A DNA stretch of 64,000 nt from UBA4582 sp047630175 (GTDB lineage: Bacteria > Pseudomonadota > Gammaproteobacteria > Pseudomonadales > Azotimanducaceae), in NCBI GenBank assembly GCA_047630175.1, contig JBLHVI010000014.1, forward strand, positions 4,466-68,465, read 5' to 3'. The notes beneath the pieces are model-generated. The model ran no database searches. It was not told where the DNA came from and saw nothing but the letters and a program-made list of their open reading frames with translations. A program made the position numbers and the translations under genes. Shown piece after piece: positions 8,292-17,459 of this stretch (position 1 is its first letter; each line of letters opens with the position of its first letter).

Positions 8292-10553
8292 GTGACTGAC
8301 ACAGTTTACCTTCAAATCGCTTTACCTACGCCGCTGCGGCGAGCTTTTTCCTATCTGCCAGCGGCAACGGAGGAAATCGCTGATGATTTGTTGAGCATGC
8401 CTCTCGCAAATGCTCAGCAACCGAGCGACCCGCAGCCGGGCACCCCTCAGCCGGGCACACGCTTTTACGTACCGTTTGGGCGGCAGAAATTGACAGGCAT
8501 ATTGCTTGGCACGACAACTGGCGCTGGCGTTGACCCAACGAAGGTTCGCGCAGTCATCCGCCAAATTGATGACACTCCGTTACTACCACCGACCCTTATT
8601 GCGTTGTGCCAGTGGGCGGCTGACTATTACCACCACCCTATTGGCGAAGTCTTCAGTGCTGCCCTGCCTCGCCTGTTGCGCGACGGCGAGCCCCTGGCTG
8701 CAACACAGCGGTCACTCGTGCTCAGCGACGCAGCGCCGACGCCGCTGCCGGAACTGTGGCGCGCGCCTCGCCAAGCTGCTTTATTGTCAATGTTACAGAC
8801 GAATGCCTTGGGTATAACAACAACGGAACTTAAAGTGGCGGGCTTCTCCGCTAGCATCATCAAACAATTGATCGACCGTGGCATTGCCTGTTGGATACAA
8901 CGTCCCCTGTTCCAAGCACCCTTCGATCATCAACGCTCACTGCATGATCCTGCTGAGATAGCGCTTAATCCTGCGCAACAGCAGGCTGTTGAGGCAATGG
9001 CAGCAGCGTCCGTGGCAACCTGGTTACTGCACGGCATTACCGGCAGTGGCAAAACCGAAGTATACTTTCGCGCCATTGCTGCGGTCCTACAAACGGGTCA
9101 CCAGGCACTGGTGCTGGTACCAGAAATAGGCCTAACACCACAAACAGTCAGCCGCTTCACTCAGCGCTTTTCTGCCCCCATTGTCGTGCTACATTCTGGC
9201 TTGTCCGACCGAGAGCGTCTCGACGGCTTCAGAGCTGCGAAAAATGGCAGTGCTGCCATTATCATCGGTACTCGCTCAGCAATTTTTACACCATTAAAGA
9301 ATCCGGGACTCATTGTTATCGACGAGGAGCACGACGCCTCATTTAAACAACAGGAGGGCTTTCGCTATTCAGCCCGTGACGTAGCAGTTATGCGCGGTCA
9401 CCTTGAGGGCATTAACGTCATACTTGGTTCCGCGACGCCATCCTTAGAGAGTCTGCAAAACGCCCACAGTGGCAAGTATCGATACCTGAGCCTGCCTGAT
9501 CGTGCTGGCGGCGCGCAGCCCGCCAAATACAAAATCATAAGCACCCGCGATCAAATACTGCAGGACGGTTTCTCGGCGCCGCTAACCAAACTCATTGGCG
9601 AGCATTTGGCCGCAGACAATCAGGTTCTCGTCTTTCTCAATCGCCGCGGGTTTTCGCCGACCCTTATTTGCCAGGGCTGTGGCTGGCTTGCAGAGTGTCG
9701 CCACTGTGATGCTCGACTCACTTATCACGCCAGCTTCGGACGCTTGATGTGCCACCACTGTGGCGCCCAACAGCAGGTGCCTCGTCTCTGCCCGAGCTGT
9801 AAGGAAGCCCAATTGGTGCCTCTTGGCGCCGGCACACAGCGCGCCGAACAGGTTTTACACAAGCTATTCGCGCCATGCCCGGTGATCCGCATCGACCGTG
9901 ACACAACCCGGCGTAAAGGCGCATTTAACGACATCATTGAGCAGCTGAACAAGCCTGGCCCCGCGATCTTAGTAGGCACACAACTGCTTGCTAAAGGCCA
10001 TCATTTTCCTAATGTGACGCTGGTCGCTATCGTTGATATGGATGCGGGTTTTTATAGCGCCGACTTCAAAGCCACGGAGCGCATGGCGCAGCTCTTGCTG
10101 CAAGTTGGCGGACGCGCTGGCCGCGAGCACAAACTCGGCACGGTGGCACTACAAACTCAGTTTCCCGAGCAACCCATCTTGCTGACATTGATACAGCACG
10201 GCTACTTGGCCTTTACTCAACAACTTCTTGTTGAACGCAGCAACAACGACCTACCACCTTTTCATTATCACACCCTGCTGCGCGCCGAATCCAGCCACGC
10301 CACTGAAGCCATGGATTTTCTCGGCAGCCTGCAACAGAAATTACCTCAAAATATGGGCGTTGAAATCCTTGGCCCCATCCCCGCCAGTATGGAGAAACGC
10401 GCAGGCCGCGTACGCGCGCAACTACTATTCTCCAGCGCCAGTCGCCGCGATTTACACTATGCACTGGACGCTTGCCTACAGCTGATCGAACAGGCTCCTC
10501 CGGGGCGAAGACTGCGCTGGTCTGTCGATGTTGATCCTGTAGATCTATTCTAA
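8292..10553 (+). CDS. priA: Primosomal replication-restart helicase PriA
   Basis: PriA recognises stalled replication forks and reloads the replisome as a 3'-to-5' DNA helicase. The product (about 753 residues) has the 3'-DNA-binding N domain (VYLQIALPTPLRRAFSYLP), Walker A GITGSGKT (about residues 248-255), Walker B/DEEH box (VIDEEHDASFKQQ), helicase motifs to the C terminus and a cysteine-rich zinc insert (CQGCGWLAECRHC ... CHHC ... CPSC). No ATG opens the frame: a GTG at 8292 gives the family-like N terminus, and a TTG at 8277 is the alternative. Neither has a strong ribosome-binding site. In Pseudomonas argS follows priA; here it is absent. Confidence 0.95.
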   Translation: MTDTVYLQIALPTPLRRAFSYLPAATEEIADDLLSMPLANAQQPSDPQPGTPQPGTRFYVPFGRQKLTGILLGTTTGAGVDPTKVRAVIRQIDDTPLLPPTLIALCQWAADYYHHPIGEVFSAALPRLLRDGEPLAATQRSLVLSDAAPTPLPELWRAPRQAALLSMLQTNALGITTTELKVAGFSASIIKQLIDRGIACWIQRPLFQAPFDHQRSLHDPAEIALNPAQQQAVEAMAAASVATWLLHGITGSGKTEVYFRAIAAVLQTGHQALVLVPEIGLTPQTVSRFTQRFSAPIVVLHSGLSDRERLDGFRAAKNGSAAIIIGTRSAIFTPLKNPGLIVIDEEHDASFKQQEGFRYSARDVAVMRGHLEGINVILGSATPSLESLQNAHSGKYRYLSLPDRAGGAQPAKYKIISTRDQILQDGFSAPLTKLIGEHLAADNQVLVFLNRRGFSPTLICQGCGWLAECRHCDARLTYHASFGRLMCHHCGAQQQVPRLCPSCKEAQLVPLGAGTQRAEQVLHKLFAPCPVIRIDRDTTRRKGAFNDIIEQLNKPGPAILVGTQLLAKGHHFPNVTLVAIVDMDAGFYSADFKATERMAQLLLQVGGRAGREHKLGTVALQTQFPEQPILLTLIQHGYLAFTQQLLVERSNNDLPPFHYHTLLRAESSHATEAMDFLGSLQQKLPQNMGVEILGPIPASMEKRAGRVRAQLLFSSASRRDLHYALDACLQLIEQAPPGRRLRWSVDVDPVDLF

Positions 10554-10588
10554 GACCCCGTTTTAAGAGCAAGACCCACAGTGTTACA

Positions 10589-11164
10589 ATGACCACTACC
10601 ATTCTTTTTGATCGGCCTCAAATGCCTCAAGATTTCGCTAAGCGACACCAAAACAAAGCACCCGAGAAAAGCCCGGCGCCGAGCTGGTTACTGTTCGCCA
10701 CCGGTTTGATTACTGGCCTTTTTTCTGCCTTTATTCTGTTTGTCTGGCTCTATGCGCCTGGTGATGAGGAAGTCGCTCTGCTTATCGAAACGCCAACCTC
10801 AAACACCTCAGAACCGACTCCCAAAGCGGCAGTAACGGACTGGACATTTTATGAGATTTTTCCCAAGTTTGAAGTCCCTATTGTCGAAGAATATGGACCG
10901 GACGGGGAGAAACAAATCAGCAAAGATACACGTGCCTATGTCCTACAGGCTGGCTCATTTCGCAAGGCCAATGATGCTGACAAATTACGCGCCGAACTGA
11001 TCCTGCTGGGCATGGATGTCTATTTGCAAGTCATCGAAAAAGACGGTCAAACCTGGCATCGGGTGATGGTTGGCCCTATTGATAGCGAACTGGAGTTGAC
11101 ACGTAAGCGCAATCTCCTAGCCGAGGCTTCTATTGAAACTATTTCATTGCGCATCAACCTTTAA
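10589..11164 (+). CDS. SPOR-domain membrane protein (FtsN-like)
   Basis: The 191-residue product has a cytoplasmic N terminus, one membrane helix (about 31-52, LLFATGLITGLFSAFILFVW), an acidic and threonine-rich linker and a C-terminal SPOR domain (AYVLQAGSFRKANDADKLRAE to the end). SPOR domains bind denuded glycan strands at the division septum, so a role in cell division or septal wall metabolism is likely. It occupies the place of the PA5052-type gene between priA and hslV. An in-frame ATG at 10622 is an alternative start. Whether it is the functional FtsN of this organism cannot be decided here. Confidence 0.88.
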   Translation: MTTTILFDRPQMPQDFAKRHQNKAPEKSPAPSWLLFATGLITGLFSAFILFVWLYAPGDEEVALLIETPTSNTSEPTPKAAVTDWTFYEIFPKFEVPIVEEYGPDGEKQISKDTRAYVLQAGSFRKANDADKLRAELILLGMDVYLQVIEKDGQTWHRVMVGPIDSELELTRKRNLLAEASIETISLRINL

Positions 11165-11226
11165 AAACCATATTACCGGCGGCAGCATAGTCAACGCTTT
11201 TATCAACCAAGCTATTACCACCAAAG

Positions 11227-11254
11227 CTTGATTTTCTCGCCGCCAACCCCACCT
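11227..11254 (+). promoter_or_regulatory. Possible heat-shock (sigma32-type) promoter of hslVU
   Basis: CTTGATT (11227-11233), a 13-bp spacer and CCCCACCT (11247-11254) resemble the sigma32 consensus CTTGAAA / CCCCATnT with allowed spacing. The site lies 33 bp before the GTG start of hslV, a gene pair under heat-shock control in Escherichia coli. It is a pattern match only. Confidence 0.5.
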
Positions 11255-11286
11255 TAATGCTTCGATAGTCAAATTTGGTAGATCCC

Positions 11287-11826
11287 GTGGAACAGTACGA
11301 AGGCACAACTATATTATCGGTCCGGCGCGGCAACAGTGTTGTTATTGGTGGCGACGGCCAAGTGTCTATGGGCAACACCGTTATGAAGGGCAACGCCCGC
11401 AAAGTTCGACGACTCTATAAAGATCAGGTCATTGCCGGCTTTGCCGGCGGCACCGCCGATGCATTCACCCTGTTTGAACGCTTTGAGGGACAACTAGAGA
11501 AGCATCAAGGCAATTTGGTACGCGCAGCTGTAGAGCTGGCCAAGGACTGGCGCACCGACCGCGCGCTGCGACGATTAGAAGCATTACTGGCGGTCGCTGA
11601 CAAAAGCGCCTCGTTGATTATCACTGGCAATGGCGATGTTATCGAACCCGAAGAAGGCATTATGGCTATCGGCTCGGGCGGTCCTTTTGCGCAATCAGCT
11701 GCCCTGGCGCTACTCCAAAACACCGAGATGGACGCCCGCGACATCGTTGAAAAAAGTTTGGCGATAGCGGCCGACATCTGTATCTATACAAACCATAATC
11801 GGACGATCGAATCGATAGAGTTTTAG
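11287..11826 (+). CDS. hslV: ATP-dependent protease proteolytic subunit HslV
   Basis: HslV (ClpQ) is the threonine peptidase that pairs with the HslU unfoldase in the cytoplasm. The mature N terminus is readable as TTILSVRRGNSVVIGGDGQ, with the first Thr as nucleophile and GNTVMKGNARKVRRLY downstream. The chosen GTG start (11287) leaves a short propeptide VEQYEG to be removed before that Thr; a TTG at 11275 would lengthen it by four residues. About 173 residues remain after processing, a normal length. hslU follows 133 bp downstream. Confidence 0.95.
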   Translation: MEQYEGTTILSVRRGNSVVIGGDGQVSMGNTVMKGNARKVRRLYKDQVIAGFAGGTADAFTLFERFEGQLEKHQGNLVRAAVELAKDWRTDRALRRLEALLAVADKSASLIITGNGDVIEPEEGIMAIGSGGPFAQSAALALLQNTEMDARDIVEKSLAIAADICIYTNHNRTIESIEF

Positions 11827-11959
11827 CCCGCAAGCGCACTTTCTTTACAAAGAGGCTAGATCTTTTTTGAAGAAGCCCATAAAGCTTTAAGGGCAGATTA
11901 TCAGCCATAACATCCCGATTCCCGGGCGCAAGCCCGGACCCAGCAGCGAGAACTAGACT

Positions 11960-13318
11960 ATGTCCACCATGACACCACGGGAAATTGTCCATGAACTGGA
12001 CAAACATATTATCGGCCAAGCTGATGCCAAGCGAGCAGTGGCCATTGCCCTGCGCAACCGCTGGAGACGACTGCAACTGAACGAAGATCTTCGCGCCGAA
12101 ATCTCACCCAAAAATATTCTCATGATAGGGCCCACTGGGGTCGGTAAAACTGAGATCGCCCGACGACTTGCGAAACTCGCAGCAGCCCCGTTTGTTAAAG
12201 TCGAGGCGACCAAGTTTACCGAGGTGGGTTATGTTGGTCGCGATGTCGAATCCATCATTCGAGACCTGATGGAAGCGGCGATCAAGCTGTTGCGCGATGA
12301 ACAACAAAAACTACTGGCGCCCCGCGCCCTCGAAGCTGCCGAGGAGCGCGTGTTAGACGCACTGCTGCCCAGCGCACGCAGCACAGACACTCACGCAGAC
12401 CCTCACGCAGCCCCCAACACGAACAAAGACTCTAACACTCGGCAACTGTTCCGCAAGAAACTGCGTCAGGGTGAACTCGAAGACAAAGAAATCGAGATTA
12501 CCCTTAGCGCGCCGTCCGCCAGCGTAGACATTATGGCCCCCCCTGGTATGGAAGAAATGACCAGCCAGCTGCAGAACATGTTTTCTTCTATGTCGCCCGG
12601 CAAGACCAAAACTCGCACGCTGACGGTCAAAGATGCCTTAAAGCAGCTGACAGAAGAAGAAGCCTCACGCCTGATCAACGAGGACGAACTCAAGAGCCAA
12701 GCGGTCGACGCCGTTGAGCAGACGGGTATTGTGTTTATCGATGAAATGGACAAGATCGCCCGAAGAGCAGATCACAGCGGCGGCGCTGACGTTTCCCGAG
12801 AAGGCGTGCAACGCGACCTCTTACCTTTGATCGAAGGCTGTAATGTCACAACCAAATACGGCATCGTTAAAACTGACCATATCCTGTTTATCACCTCTGG
12901 CGCGTTTCATCTCAGCAAGCCATCGGACCTGATCCCAGAACTCCAAGGACGTTTGCCAATTCGCGTCGAATTAGCAGCGCTTACGGTCAACGATTTTGAG
13001 CGTATTCTGGCTGAACCTAGCGCCTCTTTGATGGAGCAGTACCAAGCCCTCATGCAGACAGAGGGCATTACTCTGGACTTTACGCCGGATGGCATTACCC
13101 GCATCGCAGAAATTGCTTGGCAAGTAAACGAACGAACAGAAAATATCGGCGCGCGGCGCCTACATACTGTTCTGGAGAGACTGCTCGAAGAGATATCTTT
13201 TGAAGGCGCGGACAACCAGTCCGTCAACGAGGGGCACATTAGCATCAACGCTCAGTATGTTAATGACCACCTCGCCAACCTTGCCGCAGACGAAGACCTA
13301 AGCCGCTATATTCTGTAG
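11960..13318 (+). CDS. hslU: ATP-dependent protease ATPase subunit HslU
   Basis: HslU (ClpY) is the AAA+ ring that unfolds substrates and feeds them to HslV. The 452-residue product has Walker A GPTGVGKT (57-64), the pore motif region EVGYVGRDVESIIRDL, an intermediate I-domain (~110-245) rich in charged residues, Walker B FIDEMDKIAR (near 261), the sensor-2 motif ENIGARRLHTVLE and the conserved C-terminal tail EDLSRYIL that inserts into HslV. All functional elements are present. Confidence 0.97.
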   Translation: MSTMTPREIVHELDKHIIGQADAKRAVAIALRNRWRRLQLNEDLRAEISPKNILMIGPTGVGKTEIARRLAKLAAAPFVKVEATKFTEVGYVGRDVESIIRDLMEAAIKLLRDEQQKLLAPRALEAAEERVLDALLPSARSTDTHADPHAAPNTNKDSNTRQLFRKKLRQGELEDKEIEITLSAPSASVDIMAPPGMEEMTSQLQNMFSSMSPGKTKTRTLTVKDALKQLTEEEASRLINEDELKSQAVDAVEQTGIVFIDEMDKIARRADHSGGADVSREGVQRDLLPLIEGCNVTTKYGIVKTDHILFITSGAFHLSKPSDLIPELQGRLPIRVELAALTVNDFERILAEPSASLMEQYQALMQTEGITLDFTPDGITRIAEIAWQVNERTENIGARRLHTVLERLLEEISFEGADNQSVNEGHISINAQYVNDHLANLAADEDLSRYIL

Positions 13319-13356
13319 TGACCAGTCTGGGTTTATACTCACATGCATTCATTAGC

Positions 13357-13767
13357 ATGCACCCTTTCCACACGCACTTAAATACGGACGCAAACAACGT
13401 GACACCGACAGCAGTCAAGCTACACCAAGTTTCTGGCATTCTCGAGCTAACCTATGAAGATGGCTTACGCTTCGATTTGAGTGCCGAGTATTTGAGAGTG
13501 CATTCGCCATCTGCAGAAGTGCAAGGTCACTCACCAAGCCAAGCGGTGCTACAGGAAGGTAAAAAGCACGTCAAGATCGCCGATCTTGAGCCTCAAGGCC
13601 ATTACGCCATCAAAATCATTTTTTCCGACGGCCATAATAGTGGAATATTTACTTGGACTTTCCTGTATGAACTGGGCTCGCAGCAGGCGCAAAAATGGGC
13701 GAGATATATCGAACAGCTAGCAACTGCCGGCAAAAGTCGCGAACCGCGTTTTATTGCGGTCAGTTAG
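13357..13767 (+). CDS. DUF971 family protein (GBBH-like N-terminal domain)
   Basis: The 136-residue product carries a DUF971 domain: PTAVKLHQVSGILELTYEDG near the N terminus, then LRFDLSAEYLRVHSPSAEVQ and a tail with YAIKIIFSDGHNSGIFTWT. The same fold is found in gamma-butyrobetaine hydroxylase N termini and in some Fe-S-related proteins; its function here is unknown. The frame is open from a GTG at 13318 that overlaps the hslU stop; the ATG at 13357 or a GTG at 13399 fits family length better. hslVU-DUF971 is a conserved neighbourhood in gammaproteobacteria. Confidence 0.85.
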   Translation: MHPFHTHLNTDANNVTPTAVKLHQVSGILELTYEDGLRFDLSAEYLRVHSPSAEVQGHSPSQAVLQEGKKHVKIADLEPQGHYAIKIIFSDGHNSGIFTWTFLYELGSQQAQKWARYIEQLATAGKSREPRFIAVS

Positions 13768-13936
13768 TCACTCGCCAAGCCACTAGCGACTGATCGTAAC
13801 GGTTTGCACCGGTAAAATATCGGCTGAGGTTGTGCATGACTCTGCAAAGACAGGTAATATAAATAGGCGGGTAACGACGCCGAAAACAGAGCTATTAACA
13901 GGTCCACTGAAAAGTCCAGCACAGGTCAAGCAAGGC

Positions 13937-14689
13937 ATGACAGAAGAAACAACCCATTTTGGCCGCCAACAGGTCCCAGTAGCCGAGAAAGCCGCCCGTG
14001 TCGCGGGGGTCTTTCACTCTGTGGCGAATCGCTATGATGTGATGAACGACCTGATGTCGCTCGGGAGCCATCGCCTGATGAAGCAGCTTGCCATTGAGAT
14101 GACTGCGGCGCGTCCTGGCGACCTGGTTATGGATTTGGCAGGCGGCACGGGCGATCTCGCCGAGAAACTCTCTGAAATCGTTGGCGCTAGCGGTCAAGTA
14201 ACCCTATGTGATATTAACTATTCCATGCTCAGCAATGGCCGCGATCGTCTGTTAGATCGCGGGATAAGTGGCAATGTAGACTATCTGCAGGCCAATGCCG
14301 AACACCTGCCGTTCCCCACCGATCATTTCGCCGTGGTCACCATGGCCTTTGGCCTGCGCAACGTGACGCGCAAAGAGGTTGCTCTGGCTGACATCCATCG
14401 GGTGCTCAAGCCTGGCGGAAGGCTGGTCGTGTTAGAATTCTCAACCCCGATTAATCCCGGCCTTAAACGCGCCTACAAAGCTTTTTCAGGGCTCTGGCCG
14501 CGTTTCGGTAAAGCCATTACGGGTGATCGTGACAGCTATCAATATCTGGTTGAGTCCATTGAAATGCACCCGCCACAAGACGAACTCAAAAGCATGTTCA
14601 ACGGGGCTGGATTCACCAATTGCGCCTACCACAACCTGCTGAATGGCATCGCTGCGATTCACATCGGTTACAAAGCCGACACAGCCTGA
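13937..14689 (+). CDS. ubiE: Ubiquinone/menaquinone biosynthesis C-methyltransferase UbiE
   Basis: UbiE performs a SAM-dependent C-methylation in ubiquinone (and, where made, menaquinone) synthesis. From the ATG at 13937 (preceded by AAGG) the product is 250 residues and begins MTEETTHFGRQQVPVAEKA, matching the family; upstream in-frame codons look non-coding. Visible motifs are VFHSVANRYDVMNDLMSLG, the SAM loop VMDLAGGTGDLAEKL and MAFGLRNVTRKEVAL. The stop overlaps the ubiB start by one base. ubiJ, normally between ubiE and ubiB, is missing. Confidence 0.96.
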   Translation: MTEETTHFGRQQVPVAEKAARVAGVFHSVANRYDVMNDLMSLGSHRLMKQLAIEMTAARPGDLVMDLAGGTGDLAEKLSEIVGASGQVTLCDINYSMLSNGRDRLLDRGISGNVDYLQANAEHLPFPTDHFAVVTMAFGLRNVTRKEVALADIHRVLKPGGRLVVLEFSTPINPGLKRAYKAFSGLWPRFGKAITGDRDSYQYLVESIEMHPPQDELKSMFNGAGFTNCAYHNLLNGIAAIHIGYKADTA

Positions 14690-16329
14690 TGCGCTTATTG
14701 CGAATCTTGACCATCCTGCGAGTGATTATTCGTCACCGCCTTGATCGCCTACTACCGCCCAGCCTCCCGCTGCCCTTATGGGCGCGATTACTATTAGTAC
14801 CACTGCGATGGTTGCCCGAACCCGCTAACAAACCTGCGCAAGCCTTGCGTATTAGCTTGGAAGAACTCGGCCCAGTGTTCGTCAAGTTTGGACAGATATT
14901 GTCCACCCGAAAAGACTTGTTTGATGACGACATCGCTGCAGAGCTCCAAAAGCTTCAAGACCAAGTGCCTGCTTTCAACAATGTCGCGGCGCGCAAAATC
15001 ATTGAAACTAACCTCGGGGAGCAGATTGACGTACTGTTTGCCAGTTTCGAGGAACAGCCATTAGCCTCAGCGTCGGTCGCTCAAGTACACGGCGCCGTGC
15101 TACATACCGGCGAGGCGGTGGTGGTCAAAATCATTCGACCAGGCATTGACGTTACTATTAGGCAAGACCTGCAGGTCATGTATTTGTTCGCTAGGCTCCT
15201 ACAACGTTTCTGGGCAGAAGCAAAACGACTGCATCCGATCACCGTGGTTCGGGACTATGAGCGCACGATTATCAATGAGCTGAACCTTCAACTTGAGGCG
15301 GCGAACGCCACTCAACTACGCAAGAACTGGCACGGCTCTGGCAAACTTTATGTGCCCATTATCTACTGGGACTATTGCCGCACTGACGTGATGGTCATGG
15401 AGCGTATCCATGGCCTTAGCTCAGCCGATGTTGAGGGGTTGCGGGCCCGCGGCGTCGATATGCAAAAGCTTGCGCATCTGGGTGTTGAAATCTTTTTTAC
15501 CCAAGTCTTTGAGCACAACTTCTTTCATGCCGACATGCACCCTGGCAATGTCTTCATCGATGCCAGCCAGCCAGAAGAGCCGAGTTATATTGGCTTAGAC
15601 TGCGCGATCATCGGCTCTCTAACGGAAAACGACAAGAATTACCTCGCTAGAAACCTGCTCGCTTTCTTCAACCGAGACTATTACGAAGTCGCACGCCTAC
15701 ACGTCGAGAGCGAATGGGTGCCATTTGATACCGACATCAAAGAATTTGAAACGGTCATTCGCAGCGTCTGCGAACCAATTTTTCAAAAACCTATCAGCGA
15801 AATATCCTTCGGACGCGTGTTGGTAAGCCTGTTTCAAACCGCTCGCCAATTCAATATGGAAGTTCAACCACAGCTGGTGCTGCTGCAAAAGACGCTGCTC
15901 AATATCGAGGGAATGGGCCGGCAGCTGTATCCCCAACTCGATTTGTGGCAGACCGCGGCACCTTATATGGAGCGCTGGATGAAAGACCGCATGGGCATAC
16001 GCGGGTTACTGCGCCAAGCCGGCGATCATGCCCCAGATTTATTAGAGCAATTACCCGAACTGCCACAACTGGCGTTGGCAGCTATGCAAGAAGTCAAACA
16101 CCTGAGTCGCAATAATCGTCGCCAGACACAGCTGCTTGAGGACCTTCAAGGCACATTAATGAAGAACAGCCGTGATCAGCATAATGCCCGCATGGGCGGT
16201 GTTGCCTTGCTTCTCGCGTTAATCGGTGCCGTCTTACCGGCAGCGGGGATGGTTGCCGGCACCGAACTGTTAATGGCGAGCTCAATATTGGCAGGGCTTG
16301 GCCTTTACTGGATGTTTATCAAAGCCTGA
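14689..16329 (+). CDS. ubiB: UbiB, ABC1/ADCK-type ATPase for ubiquinone biosynthesis
   Basis: UbiB is a membrane-bound protein-kinase-like ATPase needed for aerobic ubiquinone synthesis. The 546-residue product shows the KxGQ motif (VFVKFGQILSTRKDLF), the lysine motif VVVKIIRPGID, the catalytic loop NFFHADMHPGNVF and two C-terminal membrane helices (~500-545). The metal-binding motif reads LDCAIIGSL, with Ala where DCG or DFG is usual. The start is the ATG overlapping the ubiE stop (TGATG), so translation is probably coupled; a longer in-frame extension to 14620 lies inside ubiE. Confidence 0.95.
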   Translation: MRLLRILTILRVIIRHRLDRLLPPSLPLPLWARLLLVPLRWLPEPANKPAQALRISLEELGPVFVKFGQILSTRKDLFDDDIAAELQKLQDQVPAFNNVAARKIIETNLGEQIDVLFASFEEQPLASASVAQVHGAVLHTGEAVVVKIIRPGIDVTIRQDLQVMYLFARLLQRFWAEAKRLHPITVVRDYERTIINELNLQLEAANATQLRKNWHGSGKLYVPIIYWDYCRTDVMVMERIHGLSSADVEGLRARGVDMQKLAHLGVEIFFTQVFEHNFFHADMHPGNVFIDASQPEEPSYIGLDCAIIGSLTENDKNYLARNLLAFFNRDYYEVARLHVESEWVPFDTDIKEFETVIRSVCEPIFQKPISEISFGRVLVSLFQTARQFNMEVQPQLVLLQKTLLNIEGMGRQLYPQLDLWQTAAPYMERWMKDRMGIRGLLRQAGDHAPDLLEQLPELPQLALAAMQEVKHLSRNNRRQTQLLEDLQGTLMKNSRDQHNARMGGVALLLALIGAVLPAAGMVAGTELLMASSILAGLGLYWMFIKA

Positions 16330-16455
16330 CATGATATTCTGCTTTATATCGAAGGCGCTAAAACCGTGTCGACCAAACCCTGCAGTTACCCGTGTAGAAC
16401 CTATGTATCGCCCATGTATTAACCTTTAATCGACACGCTAGCTAAGCCTATATTG

Positions 16456-16869
16456 ATGCAAACCACAGATGCCCATATGACCACAGACTCCCCATGGCTG
16501 GACGCAGTTGCCTTTAATGAACAGGGGCTAGTGCCTGCTATCGCTCAAGACGCCGATACTGATAAGATCTTAATGGTTGCTTGGATGAACCGAGAAGCCA
16601 TGCAACTCACAGAGGCTACGGGGCACGCTGTTTATTGGTCGCGGTCGCGCCAAAAACTTTGGCATAAAGGTGAAGAGTCTGGACATCAGCAACGCGTCCT
16701 CGAAGTGCGACTCGACTGCGATAGCGATGTGGTCATATTAAGGGTCGAACAAATGGGCGGCATTGCTTGTCATACTGGCAGGCAATCGTGCTTTTACCGG
16801 GTTTTACGCGATGGGCAGTGGCAAGAGGTTGAACCCGTCATCAAGTCACCCGCAGAGATTTATAGATGA
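16456..16869 (+). CDS. hisI: Phosphoribosyl-AMP cyclohydrolase HisI
   Basis: HisI opens the adenine ring of phosphoribosyl-AMP, the third step of histidine synthesis. The product (137 residues from ATG 16456; ATG 16477 is also possible) has LMVAWMNREAMQLTEATGHA, the YWSRSRQKLWHKGEESGH motif and the metal/zinc segment VRLDCDSD ... GGIACHTGRQSCFYR. It is a separate protein rather than a HisIE fusion. Its stop overlaps the hisE start by four bases (ATGA). Confidence 0.95.
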   Translation: MQTTDAHMTTDSPWLDAVAFNEQGLVPAIAQDADTDKILMVAWMNREAMQLTEATGHAVYWSRSRQKLWHKGEESGHQQRVLEVRLDCDSDVVILRVEQMGGIACHTGRQSCFYRVLRDGQWQEVEPVIKSPAEIYR

Positions 16870-17219
16870 GCGATATCATTACTCGCCTAGCCAAAACCTT
16901 AGAAGCACGTAAGGCTGCCGATCCTAACTCGTCATACGTCGCGGGCTTGTATGCGGCCGGTCTTAACAAGATTCTGGAAAAGATCGGCGAAGAAGCCACA
17001 GAGACAATATTGGCGGCCAAGGATGCAGAATCGGACCCTCAGGCAGTCATTCGAGAAACCGCCGACCTGTGGTTTCATAGTCTGGTGATGCTTAGTCATC
17101 TGCAGCTCGACAGTAAAGATCTGTTATTGGAACTGGAGCGTCGTTTCGGCACTTCCGGTCTTGAGGAGAAAGCCGCTCGCGGTCAGCAACTGCCGACCGG
17201 GCGTCAACAGGAGGATTAA
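16866..17219 (+). CDS. hisE: Phosphoribosyl-ATP pyrophosphatase HisE
   Basis: HisE hydrolyses phosphoribosyl-ATP to phosphoribosyl-AMP, the second histidine step, using an all-helical MazG-like fold. The 117-residue product shows SYVAGLYAAGLNKILEKIGEEATETILAAK split as the metal-binding helices, then VIRETADLWFHSLVML. The ATGA overlap with hisI and the 3-bp gap to tatA indicate one transcript, as in Pseudomonas. Confidence 0.95.
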   Translation: MSDIITRLAKTLEARKAADPNSSYVAGLYAAGLNKILEKIGEEATETILAAKDAESDPQAVIRETADLWFHSLVMLSHLQLDSKDLLLELERRFGTSGLEEKAARGQQLPTGRQQED

Positions 17220-17222
17220 ATC

Positions 17223-17453
17223 ATGTCATTTGGAATACCTGAACTGTTATTAGTGCTGGTGATCGTCGTGCTGCTTTTCGGTACGACTAAACTTAAATCT
17301 TTAGGTAACGATCTGGGCTCGGCCATTAAGGGTTTTAAAAGCGCCCTGGGCACAGACGACGACAAAGCTAAGCTGATGGCCGATGAGGAGCGTCCGCTGC
17401 CAGATACCAGCAGCGAAATCCCGCAGCCGGTCGAGTCAAAGAAGAAGAGCTGA
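17223..17453 (+). CDS. tatA: Sec-independent translocase component TatA
   Basis: TatA multimerises to let folded twin-arginine proteins cross the inner membrane. The 76-residue product has a short N-terminal membrane helix (GIPELLLVLVIVVLLFG), the hinge with TTKLKSLGNDLGSAIKGFK as amphipathic helix and an acidic tail. An AGGAGG sequence lies just upstream of the ATG. It is the first of three tat genes. Confidence 0.95.
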   Translation: MSFGIPELLLVLVIVVLLFGTTKLKSLGNDLGSAIKGFKSALGTDDDKAKLMADEERPLPDTSSEIPQPVESKKKS

Positions 17454-17459
17454 TAATTT

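Noticed and set aside
10213..10602. 129-codon minus-strand ORF opposite the end of priA
   Set aside because: It is fully antisense to conserved PriA codons and has no family-like features.
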